Shown piece by piece: positions 37,361-47,077 of a stretch of DNA of 64,000 bases. Under the pieces are notes generated by a model. That model saw only the letters and a program-made list of their open reading frames with translations. It ran no database searches and was not told the origin of the DNA. The first letter of the stretch is position 1, and each line of letters opens with the position of its first letter. The translations under genes and the position numbers were made by a program. Where the stretch lies: positions 3,658,001-3,722,000 of the forward strand of contig NZ_CP107899.1 of assembly GCF_036013915.1 (NCBI RefSeq). The letters run 5' to 3'. This stretch comes from Streptomyces sp. NBC_00464. Lineage in GTDB: Bacteria; Actinomycetota; Actinomycetes; Streptomycetales; Streptomycetaceae.

Positions 37361-38844
37361 GGTGTGCCCGCCGTGCCCCACTCCACCCGCGGTGCCGCCT
37401 CGGTCAGTGCGGCATGGCGCGGCGGGTGCGCGGCCGCGTGACCCAGCACGAAGACGTCCTCGGCCCCGTCGAGCACACCGCCAGACGGGTCGTCCGAACC
37501 GTCACGCCGCACCACGTCGCGCTCCGGCATCAGGATGTCCCGTACGACCACGGCGCAGAGGTAGAGCGTGCCCAGCAGGTGCAGGACGATCGCCAGTTGA
37601 TAGCCCTCCGTCGGCAGCCCCTGGTGCTTGTCCCCGCTCGTCGTGTAGGCGAGGTACATCCAGATCCCCAGGAAGTACATGACCTCGCACGCCTGCCAGA
37701 TCAGGAAGTCCCGCCAGCGCGGCCTTGCCAGCACGGCGAGGGGGATCAGCCACAGCACGTACTGCGGTGAATAGACCTTGTTGACGAGGATGAACACCGC
37801 GACGACGAGGAAGGCGAGCTGGGCGAAGCGCGGCCTGCGGGGCGCCATCAGCGTCAGCGCCCCGATCGCGGCACACAGGCCGATCGTCGCCAGCGTGGAG
37901 ACGGTGTTGACCGTGGAGACCTCGATGGATTCGCCGGTGCGCTGGGTGATGACCAGCCAGAAGGAGCCGAAGTCGATCGAGCGTTCCTGGCTGAAGGTGT
38001 AGAACTTCTTCCAGCCCTCGGGCGCGAACACCATCACCGGCAGGTTGACCACCAGCCAGGAGCCGGCGGCGCCGAGCGTGGCCACCGAGAACGCCCGCCA
38101 TTTCCCCGCCCGCCAGCACAGCACGAAGACCGGGCCCAGCAGGAACACGGGATAGAGCTTGGCAGCCGTGGCCAGCCCGATCAGGATGCCGAAAGCGAGG
38201 GGGCGGCTCCGGGACCACATGAGCATCGCCGCGGCTGTCAGGGCGACCGCCAGCAGGTCCCAGTTGATGGTGGCCGTGAGGGCGAACGCGGGCGCCAGTG
38301 CCACCAGCAGACCGTCCCAGGGTCGGCGCCGGTGCGTGCGGGCGACACACACGGCCATGACGGCGGTGCAGATCATCAGCATGCCCGCGTTGACGAGCCA
38401 GTAGGCCTGTTCCTGCTCCTGGATGGAGCCGCCCGGGGTGAACCATGCGGCGATCTGCATGAACACACCGGTGAGAACCGGGTACTCCAGGAACTGCATG
38501 TCGCCGGGCAGCCGGTCGAAGTACGGCACCAGGCCCTCGGCGAAACCACGTCCTGCGAACAGATGCGGGATGTCGGAGTAGCAGGCGTGGGTGTACTGGG
38601 AGCCGGCGCCTCTGAACCACGCCCAGTTGTAGCAGGGCAGCTTCTGCACCATGCCGAGCGCGAACATTCCGATCGCCACCAGCGCGACGGCGCCCACGGG
38701 CGTGAGGGCGGTGCTGCCCAGCCGCGCCCAGCGGCCCGACCTCCCGCCGATCAGCTCGCTGCCGGCCGCGGCGACCTCGTCCTGGTGCGTGGGCCGTACG
38801 ACAGACGGTTCCTGGTGCACGCTCGTTTCCTCTGCGCTTGGCAT
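37348..38844 (-). CDS. GT87-family polyprenyl-phosphate-dependent glycosyltransferase
   Basis: A 498-residue membrane protein with about 11 helices, resembling the GT87 (DUF2029) mannosyltransferases that use polyprenyl-phosphate-mannose in actinobacteria. A large loop with the acidic pair expected near the first helix (CYSDIPHLF, GLVPYFD) is visible. The acceptor glycan is unknown. ATG 38844 is used. It follows the penicillin-binding protein gene on the same strand, separated by a strong terminator. Confidence 0.82.
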   Translation of the reverse strand: MPSAEETSVHQEPSVVRPTHQDEVAAAGSELIGGRSGRWARLGSTALTPVGAVALVAIGMFALGMVQKLPCYNWAWFRGAGSQYTHACYSDIPHLFAGRGFAEGLVPYFDRLPGDMQFLEYPVLTGVFMQIAAWFTPGGSIQEQEQAYWLVNAGMLMICTAVMAVCVARTHRRRPWDGLLVALAPAFALTATINWDLLAVALTAAAMLMWSRSRPLAFGILIGLATAAKLYPVFLLGPVFVLCWRAGKWRAFSVATLGAAGSWLVVNLPVMVFAPEGWKKFYTFSQERSIDFGSFWLVITQRTGESIEVSTVNTVSTLATIGLCAAIGALTLMAPRRPRFAQLAFLVVAVFILVNKVYSPQYVLWLIPLAVLARPRWRDFLIWQACEVMYFLGIWMYLAYTTSGDKHQGLPTEGYQLAIVLHLLGTLYLCAVVVRDILMPERDVVRRDGSDDPSGGVLDGAEDVFVLGHAAAHPPRHAALTEAAPRVEWGTAGTPAAD

Positions 38845-38877
38845 GCCGCACATCCTGCCGTACCGACGTGTGGAAAC

Positions 38878-38917
38878 GATGAGGGCCGCCGCACCCTGTG
38901 GTGCCGCGGCCCTCGTC
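38878..38917 (-). terminator. Terminator after the penicillin-binding protein gene
   Basis: An 18-bp stem with one mismatch and one G-T pair (GAGGGCCGC, GCACC - CTGT - GGTGC, GCGGCCCTC), between the PBP stop and the GT87 start. Confidence 0.8.
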
Positions 38918-38972
38918 ACACTGCGCGGCTCATCTCGGCCCGCCCTGGCGGACGCGGGGATGAGCCGCCTGG

Positions 38973-41714
38973 CTAGCCGACCTGGCCGCCCCAGGGGTTG
39001 CCGTTCCCGTTCCCGTTGCCACCTGTGTCGGGTGAGGGGCTGGCGCCTCCCGTGCTCTCACCCTCCGTGGTTCCGGTAGTGGTCCCGGCGTCCGTGCCGC
39101 TCGTACTTCCGTCGGTCGTCCCGCTGTCGGTGCCTCCGTCGGTCCAGCCGGTGGAATTGCCGCCGTTGTTGTTCTGGCAGGTCACGTCCCACGTACTGCA
39201 CGTGTCGGTCGGGTCGGGCGTCGGAACCTCAGGCGTGGTCGGGGACGGGGTGACCGTCGCCGTCTCGGAAGGCGTGGGGGTAGGCGTCGGGGTCGGGGTC
39301 GGGGTCGGCTCGGGGCTCTTCGCGCCGCCGCCGTAGACCGTGTCACCGATCGGCTCGGGCTTCGGGAAGGAGACCTTCGGCTGGCCCTCCATCGCCTCGG
39401 CCATGTAGTCGTGCCAGATCTTGGCCGGGAACGAGGCTCCGTGGATCTTCTCCTCGCCACCCGTGCCGTACATCTTCTCGAAGGCACGTTCCTTGTGGCT
39501 GTCGTCGTCGTCCATCCGGTACATGCTGATCGCGGTCGACAGCTGAGGGGTGTAACCCACGAACCAGGCGGACTTGTTGAAGTCCGTCGTACCCGTCTTA
39601 CCCGCGACGTCCCGTCCGGGAAGCCTGGCCGGCGTACCGGTTCCCTTCTCGACGACGTTCTTGAGGACGTCCGTCACGTTGTCGGCGATGACGTTGGAGA
39701 AGGCGCTCTTGGAAACCACCTTGTGCTGGTAGACGATCTCGCCGCGCTTCTTCACCTCGGTCACCGAGAAGGGCTCACGCTGCTGGCCACTGGCCGCGAA
39801 CGTGGCGTACGCGCCCGCCATGTCGGTCGTGCTGGGTGCGGAGGTGCCGATGGAGAACGACGGGACGTTCGCGTTGGCCATGTACCGGTTGTCCTTCAGG
39901 CCGGCCGCCATGGCCACTGCCTTCACCTTGTCCGTACCGACGTCCATGCCCAGCTGCACGTAGGGCGAGTTGGCCGACACCCGCATCGCCTCACGAAGCG
40001 TGATGTTGCCCTCCGACTTGTGGCCGTCGTTGGTCTGCAGCCACTCCTTGCCCTTCTCGTCGGTCCAGATCTCGCCGTTGTACTTCTTGATCTTCAGCTT
40101 GTCGTCGCCGTTGTAGATGCTCTTGGGCGAAACCTTCGTACGTTCCGACTCGCCCTGTTCCGAGCCCCCGAAAGGATCCCGCTTGCCGTACTCCATCGCG
40201 GCAGCCAGCACGAACGGCTTGAAGGTGGAGCCGACCGCGGCACCGGTGGGGTCGGCGTTGCTGATGTAGTGCTTCGTCGCGTCCTCACCGCCGTAGATCG
40301 CCTCGACGGCGCCGGTCTTCGGATTGACCGACGTGCCGCCGAACTGGACGTGCGTGTCCGTCTTCGGGCGCTTCTTCGGGTCGATCTTCGTGTCGTAGAC
40401 CTTCTTGACGGCCTTGCTGAGCTGGTTGACCTTGTTCTCGTCGAAGGTCGTGTGGATCTCGTAGCCGCCCTGGTTGAGCCGCTCGCGGGTGATGGTCTTG
40501 TCGTGCTCGACGATGTAGGTGTTGGCCGTGTTGACGAGATAGCCGATCTGGCCGCCCAGCTGGGCGTTCTTCTTCGGCTTGTCGGGCATCGGGAACTTCG
40601 TGTACTTGGCCCGTTCCTCCGCCGACATCCGGCCGTCCTTCACCTCCTCGTCGAGGATCCAGCTCCAGCGCTTCTCGGCCCGGTCCCTGTTCTTCTGCGG
40701 GGTCGCCTGCACGGAGTCGATCTCGCGGGCACCCGCGGGGTCGTAGTAGCTGGCGCCCTTGAGCAGGGTGGCCAGGAAGGCGCACTGGCTCGGGTTCAGG
40801 TCCTTGGCGTCCTTGCCGTAGTACGTACGCGCAGCCGCCTGGATACCCGAGGCACCTCGTCCGTAGTACGAGACGTTGAGGTACCCGGCCATGATTTCTT
40901 TCTTGTCCATCTCGCTGCCGACCTTCAGCGTGATGAAGAGTTCCTGGAACTTGCGGCTCAGGCTCTGTTCCTGCGACAGCTGCGCGTTCTTCACGTACTG
41001 CTGGGTGATCGTCGATCCGCCCTGGGTCTGGCCGCCCTTGGCCATGTTGAACACGGCCCGGGCGATGCCCATCGGGTCGATGCCGTGGTCGGTGTCGAAC
41101 GTCTTGTTCTCGGCGGAGATGACGGCGTTGCGCATCGCTTCCGGGATCTGGGCATAGTCGATGATCTGGCGGTTGACGTCACCGCCGGTGGACACCATCT
41201 GCGAGCCGTCTTTCCAGAAGTAGACGTTGCTCTCCGCCTTCGCGGCCGCCTGGACCTGGGGCTTGGCGACCATCGCGTACGCGAGACCGGCGAGCCCCAT
41301 CAGGAGGCCGAGGAAGCCGATACAGAGGCCGGAGACCAGCTTCCACGACGGCATCCAGCGCCGCAGGCCCTGCTTGCCGGTGCGTGGGTAGTCGATGAAG
41401 CGCTTCTTGGCCGGGCGCTGGCTGCCGCGCCCACGGCCCCGGCCGGGGCCCTCCTGACCGCCGTCCCCGCCTCCGCGGCGCCGGCCACCGCCACCGTCGG
41501 AACCACCGCGGCCACCGCCGCCCCGCTGGGCGGCCCGTCTGGCAGCGGCACGACCGCCGTACGGGGTCTCGTCCCCATGCGAGCCGGAAGGTGATTCAGA
41601 AGTTACTCCGCGTGACGGTGCTGCTCGGCGTCCAGGGGACTGCTGGGCGGCTCGTCTGGCCGCGGCACGCCCGCCACCTTGCGGTTGCGGCATCTTGCGA
41701 CGGTGCTCGCTCAT
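38973..41714 (-). CDS. Class A penicillin-binding protein
   Basis: A 913-residue bifunctional peptidoglycan synthase. Order: a long basic Ala/Arg/Gly-rich cytoplasmic tail (1-120) with GRAAARRAAQ repeated, one membrane helix (about 125-148), a GT51 glycosyltransferase domain (ENKTFDTDHG, GGSTITQQYVKN), then the transpeptidase with STFK (GSTFKPF), SAN (SANSPY) and KTG (AGKTGTTDF). The last 120 residues are Pro/Thr, then Gly/Ser/Thr rich, including a PT repeat. It is one of several class A PBPs expected in Streptomyces. It is divergent from the PadR gene. Confidence 0.95.
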   Translation of the reverse strand: MSEHRRKMPQPQGGGRAAARRAAQQSPGRRAAPSRGVTSESPSGSHGDETPYGGRAAARRAAQRGGGGRGGSDGGGGRRRGGGDGGQEGPGRGRGRGSQRPAKKRFIDYPRTGKQGLRRWMPSWKLVSGLCIGFLGLLMGLAGLAYAMVAKPQVQAAAKAESNVYFWKDGSQMVSTGGDVNRQIIDYAQIPEAMRNAVISAENKTFDTDHGIDPMGIARAVFNMAKGGQTQGGSTITQQYVKNAQLSQEQSLSRKFQELFITLKVGSEMDKKEIMAGYLNVSYYGRGASGIQAAARTYYGKDAKDLNPSQCAFLATLLKGASYYDPAGAREIDSVQATPQKNRDRAEKRWSWILDEEVKDGRMSAEERAKYTKFPMPDKPKKNAQLGGQIGYLVNTANTYIVEHDKTITRERLNQGGYEIHTTFDENKVNQLSKAVKKVYDTKIDPKKRPKTDTHVQFGGTSVNPKTGAVEAIYGGEDATKHYISNADPTGAAVGSTFKPFVLAAAMEYGKRDPFGGSEQGESERTKVSPKSIYNGDDKLKIKKYNGEIWTDEKGKEWLQTNDGHKSEGNITLREAMRVSANSPYVQLGMDVGTDKVKAVAMAAGLKDNRYMANANVPSFSIGTSAPSTTDMAGAYATFAASGQQREPFSVTEVKKRGEIVYQHKVVSKSAFSNVIADNVTDVLKNVVEKGTGTPARLPGRDVAGKTGTTDFNKSAWFVGYTPQLSTAISMYRMDDDDSHKERAFEKMYGTGGEEKIHGASFPAKIWHDYMAEAMEGQPKVSFPKPEPIGDTVYGGGAKSPEPTPTPTPTPTPTPSETATVTPSPTTPEVPTPDPTDTCSTWDVTCQNNNGGNSTGWTDGGTDSGTTDGSTSGTDAGTTTGTTEGESTGGASPSPDTGGNGNGNGNPWGGQVG

Positions 41715-42115
41715 CGAACGACTACTCCTCGGGCAGGCGAGAGCGCCTGGAAGCGGCAGTTGAGATCCGGTCCCCCGAATTACGGACCAGCCCTGCGACA
41801 GGCTCATCCGCAGTGCATCCGGTTAGTCCGCGAAGACTGACGCACTCGGACGTCACACGGTTCCCGGTGGTCTGCATGCCGCACAGACTACGCACGGTCA
41901 AAACCCCCCTGGGGCCGAACTTCACCCCAAAATACGCAAGTCGGTTGCTACGAATTAGCGATGTGACGCCGCTCACTAAGGTCCCCCTTGTCGCAGCCCG
42001 GAGTCCGATCTATCGTGCTGATGTATCGACTCGATACATCAGCTCGGTACATCGGTTCGGTACATCGGTTCGGCACAGGGCCACGCGAGAGCACTCGGAG
42101 AAGGAGGAGGCGAGG
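41715..42115. promoter_or_regulatory. PBP/PadR divergent spacer with a PadR operator array
   Basis: A 401-bp spacer without a supported gene. At 42017-42043 is a perfect 13-bp-arm dyad around one base (GCTGATGTATCGA and its complement). Right after it are direct 13-bp repeats TCGGTACATCGGT at 42044-42056 and 42057-42069, and a partial third to 42077. All share GTAYC/GATAC half-sites. The array ends about 38 bp before the PadR start, so it probably binds this PadR protein. The left part presumably carries the PBP promoter. Confidence 0.7.
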
Positions 42116-42820
42116 TTGAGCAGACGCTCAGGCATCCTCGAATTCGCCGTCCTCGGACTGCTCCGCGAGTCCCCGATGCACGGCTACGAGCTGCGCAAGC
42201 GCCTCAACACCTCGTTGGGGATCTTCCGTGCCTTCAGCTACGGAACCCTCTACCCCTGCCTCAAGACGCTGGTCGCCAACGGCTGGTTGATCGAGGAGCC
42301 GGGGAATGTTCCGCCAGACCTTCCGCCCGGCGCCGGCCGCGCGGTCGCACCCGCTTCTTCACTGGCAGGGCGCCGCGCCAAGATCGTCTACCGGCTGACG
42401 GCAGAAGGTAAGGAGCACTTCGAGGAACTGCTCTCGCACACCGGCCCCGACTCCTGGGAGGACGAGCACTTCGCTGCTCGTTTCGCCTTCTTCGGGCAGA
42501 CGGAGCACGACGTGCGAATGCGGGTGCTGGAAGGCCGTCGCAGCCGGCTGGAGGAGCGTCTCGAGAAAATGAGCGCCTCTCTGGCCCGCACCCGCGAGCG
42601 CCTCGACGACTACACACTTGAGCTTCAGCGACACGGCATGGAGTCCGTGGAGCGCGAAGTGCGCTGGCTGAACGAGCTCATCGAGAGCGAGCGGTCGGGA
42701 CGGGATCATCGACGATCCTCGCCCGAGGGCTCAGCTCAGCAGGACACCGCAGGAGAGCCGGACGGCCTGCCCCGGCGGGGTAACAACCCGCCGGATCCGT
42801 CCGGCGACACCGCCAAGTGA
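42116..42820 (+). CDS. PadR-family transcriptional regulator
   Basis: A 234-residue PadR-type regulator. The winged helix spans about 5-95 ([43 protein letters not shown]) with a Pro/Ala insertion in the wing ([19 protein letters not shown]), then a coiled-coil dimerisation arm (about 140-185) and a polar tail. The start is TTG 42116 after AAGGAGGAGG. It lies 62 bp upstream of the inositol-phosphate synthase gene and may regulate it. Confidence 0.92.
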   Translation: MSRRSGILEFAVLGLLRESPMHGYELRKRLNTSLGIFRAFSYGTLYPCLKTLVANGWLIEEPGNVPPDLPPGAGRAVAPASSLAGRRAKIVYRLTAEGKEHFEELLSHTGPDSWEDEHFAARFAFFGQTEHDVRMRVLEGRRSRLEERLEKMSASLARTRERLDDYTLELQRHGMESVEREVRWLNELIESERSGRDHRRSSPEGSAQQDTAGEPDGLPRRGNNPPDPSGDTAK

Positions 42821-42882
42821 GTTCCCCGCAGATCCGCGGGGGCCTCATCAGGAACATCCATTACACACAGGGAGCAACCGGA

Positions 42883-43965
42883 ATGGGTTCGGTTCGCGTA
42901 GCCATCGTCGGCGTGGGCAACTGCGCCGCCTCGCTGGTCCAGGGCGTCGAGTACTACAAGGACGCCGATCCGGCCGGCAAGGTGCCCGGCCTGATGCACG
43001 TCCAGTTCGGCGAGTACCACGTGCGGGACGTCGAGTTCGTCGCCGCCTTCGACGTCGACGCGAAGAAGGTCGGCCTCGACCTCTCGGACGCCATCGGCGC
43101 CAGCGAGAACAACACCATCAAGCTCTGCGACGTGCCGAACGCCGGCGTCACCGTCCAGCGCGGCCACACCCACGACGGCCTGGGCAAGTACTACCGCGAG
43201 ACCATCGAGGAGTCGACCGAGGCGCCGGTCGACATCGTCCAGATCCTCAAGGACCGCAAGGTCGACGTGCTCGTCTGCTACCTGCCCGTCGGTTCCGAGG
43301 TCGCTGCGAAGTTCTACGCGCAGTGCGCCATCGACGCCAAGGTCGCGTTCGTCAACGCTCTCCCGGTCTTCATCGCCGGTACCAAGGAGTGGGCGGACAA
43401 GTTCACCGAGGCCGGTGTCCCGATCGTCGGCGACGACATCAAGTCGCAGGTCGGCGCCACCATCACGCACCGCGTGATGGCGAAGCTGTTCGAGGACCGG
43501 GGCGTCGTCCTGGACCGCACGATGCAGCTGAACGTCGGCGGCAACATGGACTTCAAGAACATGCTCGAGCGTGAGCGCCTGGAGTCCAAGAAGATCTCCA
43601 AGACGCAGGCTGTCACCTCGCAGATCATCGACCGCGACCTCGGTGCGGACAACGTCCACATCGGCCCGTCGGACTACGTGGCCTGGCTGGACGACCGCAA
43701 GTGGGCGTACGTGCGCCTTGAGGGCCGCGCCTTCGGTGACGTTCCGCTGAACCTGGAGTACAAGCTCGAGGTCTGGGACTCCCCGAACTCGGCCGGTGTC
43801 ATCATCGACGCCGTCCGTGCTGCGAAGATCGCCAAGGACCGCGGCATCGGCGGCCCGATCCTCTCCGCGTCCTCGTACTTCATGAAGTCCCCGCCGGTCC
43901 AGTACTTCGACGACGAGGCGCGCGACAACGTCGAGAAGTTCATCCGCGGCGAGGTCTCCAACTGA
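42883..43965 (+). CDS. ino1: Myo-inositol-1-phosphate synthase
   Basis: A 360-residue NAD-dependent enzyme that converts glucose 6-phosphate to inositol 1-phosphate, needed for phosphatidylinositol and mycothiol. The Rossmann start [18 protein letters not shown] (4-21), VCYLPVGSE and [15 protein letters not shown] are clear. It is of the short actinobacterial type. ATG 42883 follows GGGAG. It sits after the PadR gene and ends at a strong terminator. Confidence 0.96.
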   Translation: MGSVRVAIVGVGNCAASLVQGVEYYKDADPAGKVPGLMHVQFGEYHVRDVEFVAAFDVDAKKVGLDLSDAIGASENNTIKLCDVPNAGVTVQRGHTHDGLGKYYRETIEESTEAPVDIVQILKDRKVDVLVCYLPVGSEVAAKFYAQCAIDAKVAFVNALPVFIAGTKEWADKFTEAGVPIVGDDIKSQVGATITHRVMAKLFEDRGVVLDRTMQLNVGGNMDFKNMLERERLESKKISKTQAVTSQIIDRDLGADNVHIGPSDYVAWLDDRKWAYVRLEGRAFGDVPLNLEYKLEVWDSPNSAGVIIDAVRAAKIAKDRGIGGPILSASSYFMKSPPVQYFDDEARDNVEKFIRGEVSN

Positions 43966-44029
43966 CCCACCGGAAACGGTGCGTCGGCGCGGCGTGGTGA
44001 AGAGCGGTAACGCTCTTTGACTGCCGCAC

Positions 44030-44070
44030 CGTTGAGGGTCCCCGGGCAATCCGCCCGGGGACCCTCAACG
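44030..44070 (+). terminator. Terminator after ino1
   Basis: Perfect 18-bp stem with a five-base loop (AATCC), centred 65-105 bp past the ino1 stop. It is one of the strongest hairpins in the window. The next gene starts 19 bp later, or 4 bp later if GTG 44074 is used. Confidence 0.9.
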
Positions 44071-44088
44071 TATGTGACCCTTGCTTCC

Positions 44089-45348
44089 ATGCCCGTCGTG
44101 CGTGACCTGCGCGTACTCCTGCGCCTTCGGAACTTCCGCCGTCTGCTGGCCGTGCGGATCCTGTCCCAGTCGGCCGACGGCGTCTATCAGGTAGCTCTCG
44201 CGGCGCATGTCGTCTTCTCCCCGGAGAAGCAGGCGTCCGCCGGTGCCATCGCCTCCGCGATGGCGGTACTCCTGCTGCCTTACTCACTCATCGGCCCGTT
44301 CGCCGGTGTGCTGCTGGACCGCTGGCCGCGCCGACAGGTCTTCCTCTACGGCAATCTGCTGCGCGCCGCGCTCGCCTGCTGCACCGCGCTTCTGATCCTT
44401 GGCTCCGCCCCCGACTGGCTCTTCTACGCTTCGGCGCTCTGCGTCACGGCAGTCAACCGCTTCGTCCTGGCCGGCCTCTCCGCCGCGCTGCCACGTGTCG
44501 TCGACCGGGATCTGCTGGTACTGGCCAACTCGCTGTCCCCGACCGCGGGCACCCTGGCCGCCACCGCCGGCGGCGGTCTCGCCTTCGCCGTACGCCTCCT
44601 GCTCGCCGACTCCGATGCCGCGGTGGTACTCCTGGGTGCAGGGCTCTACCTGGCATCGGCACTGGCATCCCTGAGCCTTGCTTCGGGCCTCCTGGGACCG
44701 GACAGGAGTGGAAGCCACCTCCACCTGCGGACGGCTCTGGCCACCACCGCACGCGGACTCGGCCATGGACTGCGCCATCTCACGGAGCGGCGAAACGCCG
44801 CCCGGGCGCTGGCCGCCATGACGGTGCTCCGTTTCTGTTACGGGGCACTGACGGTCATGGTCCTGATGCTGTGCCGGTACGCCTGGGCCGACAACGACTC
44901 CGACGGGCTGGCATTGCTGGGCCTGGCCGTCGGGGTGTCCGGTGCGGGGTTCTTCGCGGCAGCCGTGCTGACGCCCTGGGCCGCGGGACGACTGGGCAGA
45001 TTTCGCTGGATGATGGTGTGCGCTGCGGCGGCCGCCGTCCTGGAGCCGGCACTTGGCCTCTGGTTCAGGCCCGTACCGATGCTCGTCGCGGCGTTCGTAC
45101 TGGGACTGGTCACCCAGGGAGCGAAGATCGCGACGGACACCGTGGTGCAGACAGCCGTGGACGACTCGTTCCGCGGCAGAGTCTTTGCGCTCTATGACGT
45201 GTTGTTCAACGTGGCCTTCGTAGGCGCTGCCGGGGCCTCCGCACTACTCCTGCCCGCTGATGGGAGATCGGCAACGGTGGTGATCGGAGTGGCCGTGCTC
45301 TACGCCCTGGTGGCCGCGATGCTGCTCCGGTGGAGCAGGACCGAATGA
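44089..45348 (+). CDS. MFS transporter
   Basis: A 419-residue, 12-helix MFS protein with the motif A-like loop GVLLDRWPRRQVFLYG (about 69-84). It resembles MFS_3-type multidrug exporters; the substrate is unknown. ATG 44089 is used; GTG 44074 would add five residues. Neither has a clear ribosome-binding site, and the ino1 terminator lies just upstream, so a leaderless mRNA is possible. Confidence 0.87.
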   Translation: MPVVRDLRVLLRLRNFRRLLAVRILSQSADGVYQVALAAHVVFSPEKQASAGAIASAMAVLLLPYSLIGPFAGVLLDRWPRRQVFLYGNLLRAALACCTALLILGSAPDWLFYASALCVTAVNRFVLAGLSAALPRVVDRDLLVLANSLSPTAGTLAATAGGGLAFAVRLLLADSDAAVVLLGAGLYLASALASLSLASGLLGPDRSGSHLHLRTALATTARGLGHGLRHLTERRNAARALAAMTVLRFCYGALTVMVLMLCRYAWADNDSDGLALLGLAVGVSGAGFFAAAVLTPWAAGRLGRFRWMMVCAAAAAVLEPALGLWFRPVPMLVAAFVLGLVTQGAKIATDTVVQTAVDDSFRGRVFALYDVLFNVAFVGAAGASALLLPADGRSATVVIGVAVLYALVAAMLLRWSRTE

Positions 45349-45355
45349 CAACGCC

Positions 45356-45369
45356 GTTTCACGTGAAAC
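45356..45369. other. parS: parS site, left member of a close pair
   Basis: Perfect GTTTCACGTGAAAC, 7 bp after the MFS stop. Its partner lies 44 bp downstream. Confidence 0.93.
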
Positions 45370-45399
45370 AGTGCCGTCGACACAACCGCCGCAGGGCAT

Positions 45400-45413
45400 G
45401 TTTCACGTGAAAC
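45400..45413. other. parS: parS site inside a 32-bp palindrome
   Basis: Perfect GTTTCACGTGAAAC forming the core of a perfect 32-bp palindrome (45391-45422). It lies between convergent MFS and cca genes and can fold as a bidirectional terminator. Confidence 0.93.
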
Positions 45414-45453
45414 ATGCCCTGCAACTGCCCGGCCGAAGTAGACCTTCACGGCC

Positions 45454-46896
45454 TCAGTTCTGCGCCGCCCACCACTTCTTGAGCTCGGCCACGGCCGCGT
45501 CATGGTCCATCGGCCCATGCTCCAGACGCAGTTCAAGCAGGAACGCATACGCCTTGCCGATGACCGGCCCCGGTCCGACGCTCAGGATCTCCATGATCTC
45601 GTTCCCGTCCAGGTCCGGCCGGATCGAGTCCAGTTCCTCCTGGCCCTGGAGCTGCGCGATGCGCTCCTCCAGTGCGTCGTAGGTCCGCGAGAGGGCACTG
45701 GCCTTGCGCTTGTTCCGCGTGGTGCAGTCCGAGCGGGTCAGCTTGTGGAGCCGATCCAGCAGAGGTCCCGCATCGCGCACGTAGCGACGGACCGCCGAGT
45801 CGGTCCACTCCCCGTCGCCGTATCCATGGAAGCGCAGATGCAGTTCCACCAGCTTCGCGACGTCCTTGACCATGTCGTTGGAGTACTTGAGTTCGGTCAT
45901 TCGCTTCTTGACCATCTTGGCGCCCACCACCTCGTGGTGATGGAACGAGACCCGCCCGTCCTTCTCGAAGCGGCGGGTCCTCGGCTTACCGATGTCATGG
46001 AGAAGGGCAGCAAGGCGCAGGACGAGGTCCGGGCCGTCCTCCTCCAGATCGATCGCCTGCTCCAGGACGGTCAGGGAGTGCTCGTACACGTCCTTGTGAC
46101 GGTGATGCTCGTCACTTTCCAGCCGGAGCGCGGGAAGCTCGGGAAGGACCTGCTCGGCCAGTCCCGTGTCGACCAGGAGTGCCAGCCCCTTACGAGGATG
46201 CGTAGAGAGCAGGAGTTTATTCAGCTCCTCCCTCACCCTCTCGGCGGAGACGATCTCGATCCGGCCCGCCATCTCCGTCATCGCGGCGACAACGTCCGAA
46301 GCAACCTCGAAGTCCAGCTGCGCGGCAAAACGCGCGGCACGCAACATGCGCAGGGGGTCGTCGGAGAAGGAGTCCTCAGGCGTTCCCGGGGTACGCAGCA
46401 CCCGATCCGCCAGGTCCGCGAGGCCGCCGTGCGGATCGACGAACTCCTTCTGCGGCAGCGCGACCGCCATCGCGTTGACCGTGAAATCACGGCGGACGAG
46501 GTCTTCCTCGATGGAGTCACCATAGGAAACCTCGGGCTTCCGCGAGGTCCTGTCGTACGCCTCGGACCGGTATGTGGTGACTTCGATCTGGTAACCGTCC
46601 TTCTGGGCACCCACAGTGCCGAAGGCGATCCCGACCTCCCACACCGAGTCCGCCCAGGGCCTGACGATCTTCAGTACGTCCTCGGGCCGCGCGTCGGTCG
46701 TGAAGTCCAGGTCATTCCCCAGCCTGCCGAGGAGCGCGTCCCGGACCGAGCCGCCGACCAGGGCGAGACTGAATCCGGCATCCTGGAATCGGCGGGCGAG
46801 ATCGTCGGCGACCGGGGACACCCGCAGCAGTTCGCTGACTGCGCGGAGCTGCACCTGGGTCAGGGCGCTGGGGTTGTCTTCATTGGCGTTCGGCAC
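45454..46896 (-). CDS. cca: CCA-adding tRNA nucleotidyltransferase
   Basis: A 480-residue class II nucleotidyltransferase. The head has GGSVRDALLG (48-57) and DLDFTTDA with the catalytic Asp pair, then RRDFTVNAMA, SDDPLRMLRAARFAAQL, and a C-terminal HD domain (LAALLHDIGKPRTR). It adds or repairs the 3' CCA of tRNA; poly(A) polymerase activity was once discussed for the S. coelicolor protein. The start is GTG 46896 without an obvious ribosome-binding site. It is divergent from the DUF6049 gene. Confidence 0.94.
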   Translation of the reverse strand: MPNANEDNPSALTQVQLRAVSELLRVSPVADDLARRFQDAGFSLALVGGSVRDALLGRLGNDLDFTTDARPEDVLKIVRPWADSVWEVGIAFGTVGAQKDGYQIEVTTYRSEAYDRTSRKPEVSYGDSIEEDLVRRDFTVNAMAVALPQKEFVDPHGGLADLADRVLRTPGTPEDSFSDDPLRMLRAARFAAQLDFEVASDVVAAMTEMAGRIEIVSAERVREELNKLLLSTHPRKGLALLVDTGLAEQVLPELPALRLESDEHHRHKDVYEHSLTVLEQAIDLEEDGPDLVLRLAALLHDIGKPRTRRFEKDGRVSFHHHEVVGAKMVKKRMTELKYSNDMVKDVAKLVELHLRFHGYGDGEWTDSAVRRYVRDAGPLLDRLHKLTRSDCTTRNKRKASALSRTYDALEERIAQLQGQEELDSIRPDLDGNEIMEILSVGPGPVIGKAYAFLLELRLEHGPMDHDAAVAELKKWWAAQN

Positions 46897-47077
46897 AACA
46901 GAAAAGGGTACGTGCCCGGACCGGCCCAGGCGTCATCGTTTCCGCTCGCTCTGTGAGACTCTCCCGATCATGTGACGCACTCCCCGGCACTTGGCCACCG
47001 CGCAGATCGTTACCATGCGGGGGCGCAGCAACGGACAACGAGTGACAGCAGCTGACGACGACGAGGGACGGATACGC

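Noticed and set aside
39411..41594. 727-codon open frame opposite the penicillin-binding protein
   Set aside because: The minus frame encodes all PBP motifs; the plus frame has repetitive, domain-less sequence.
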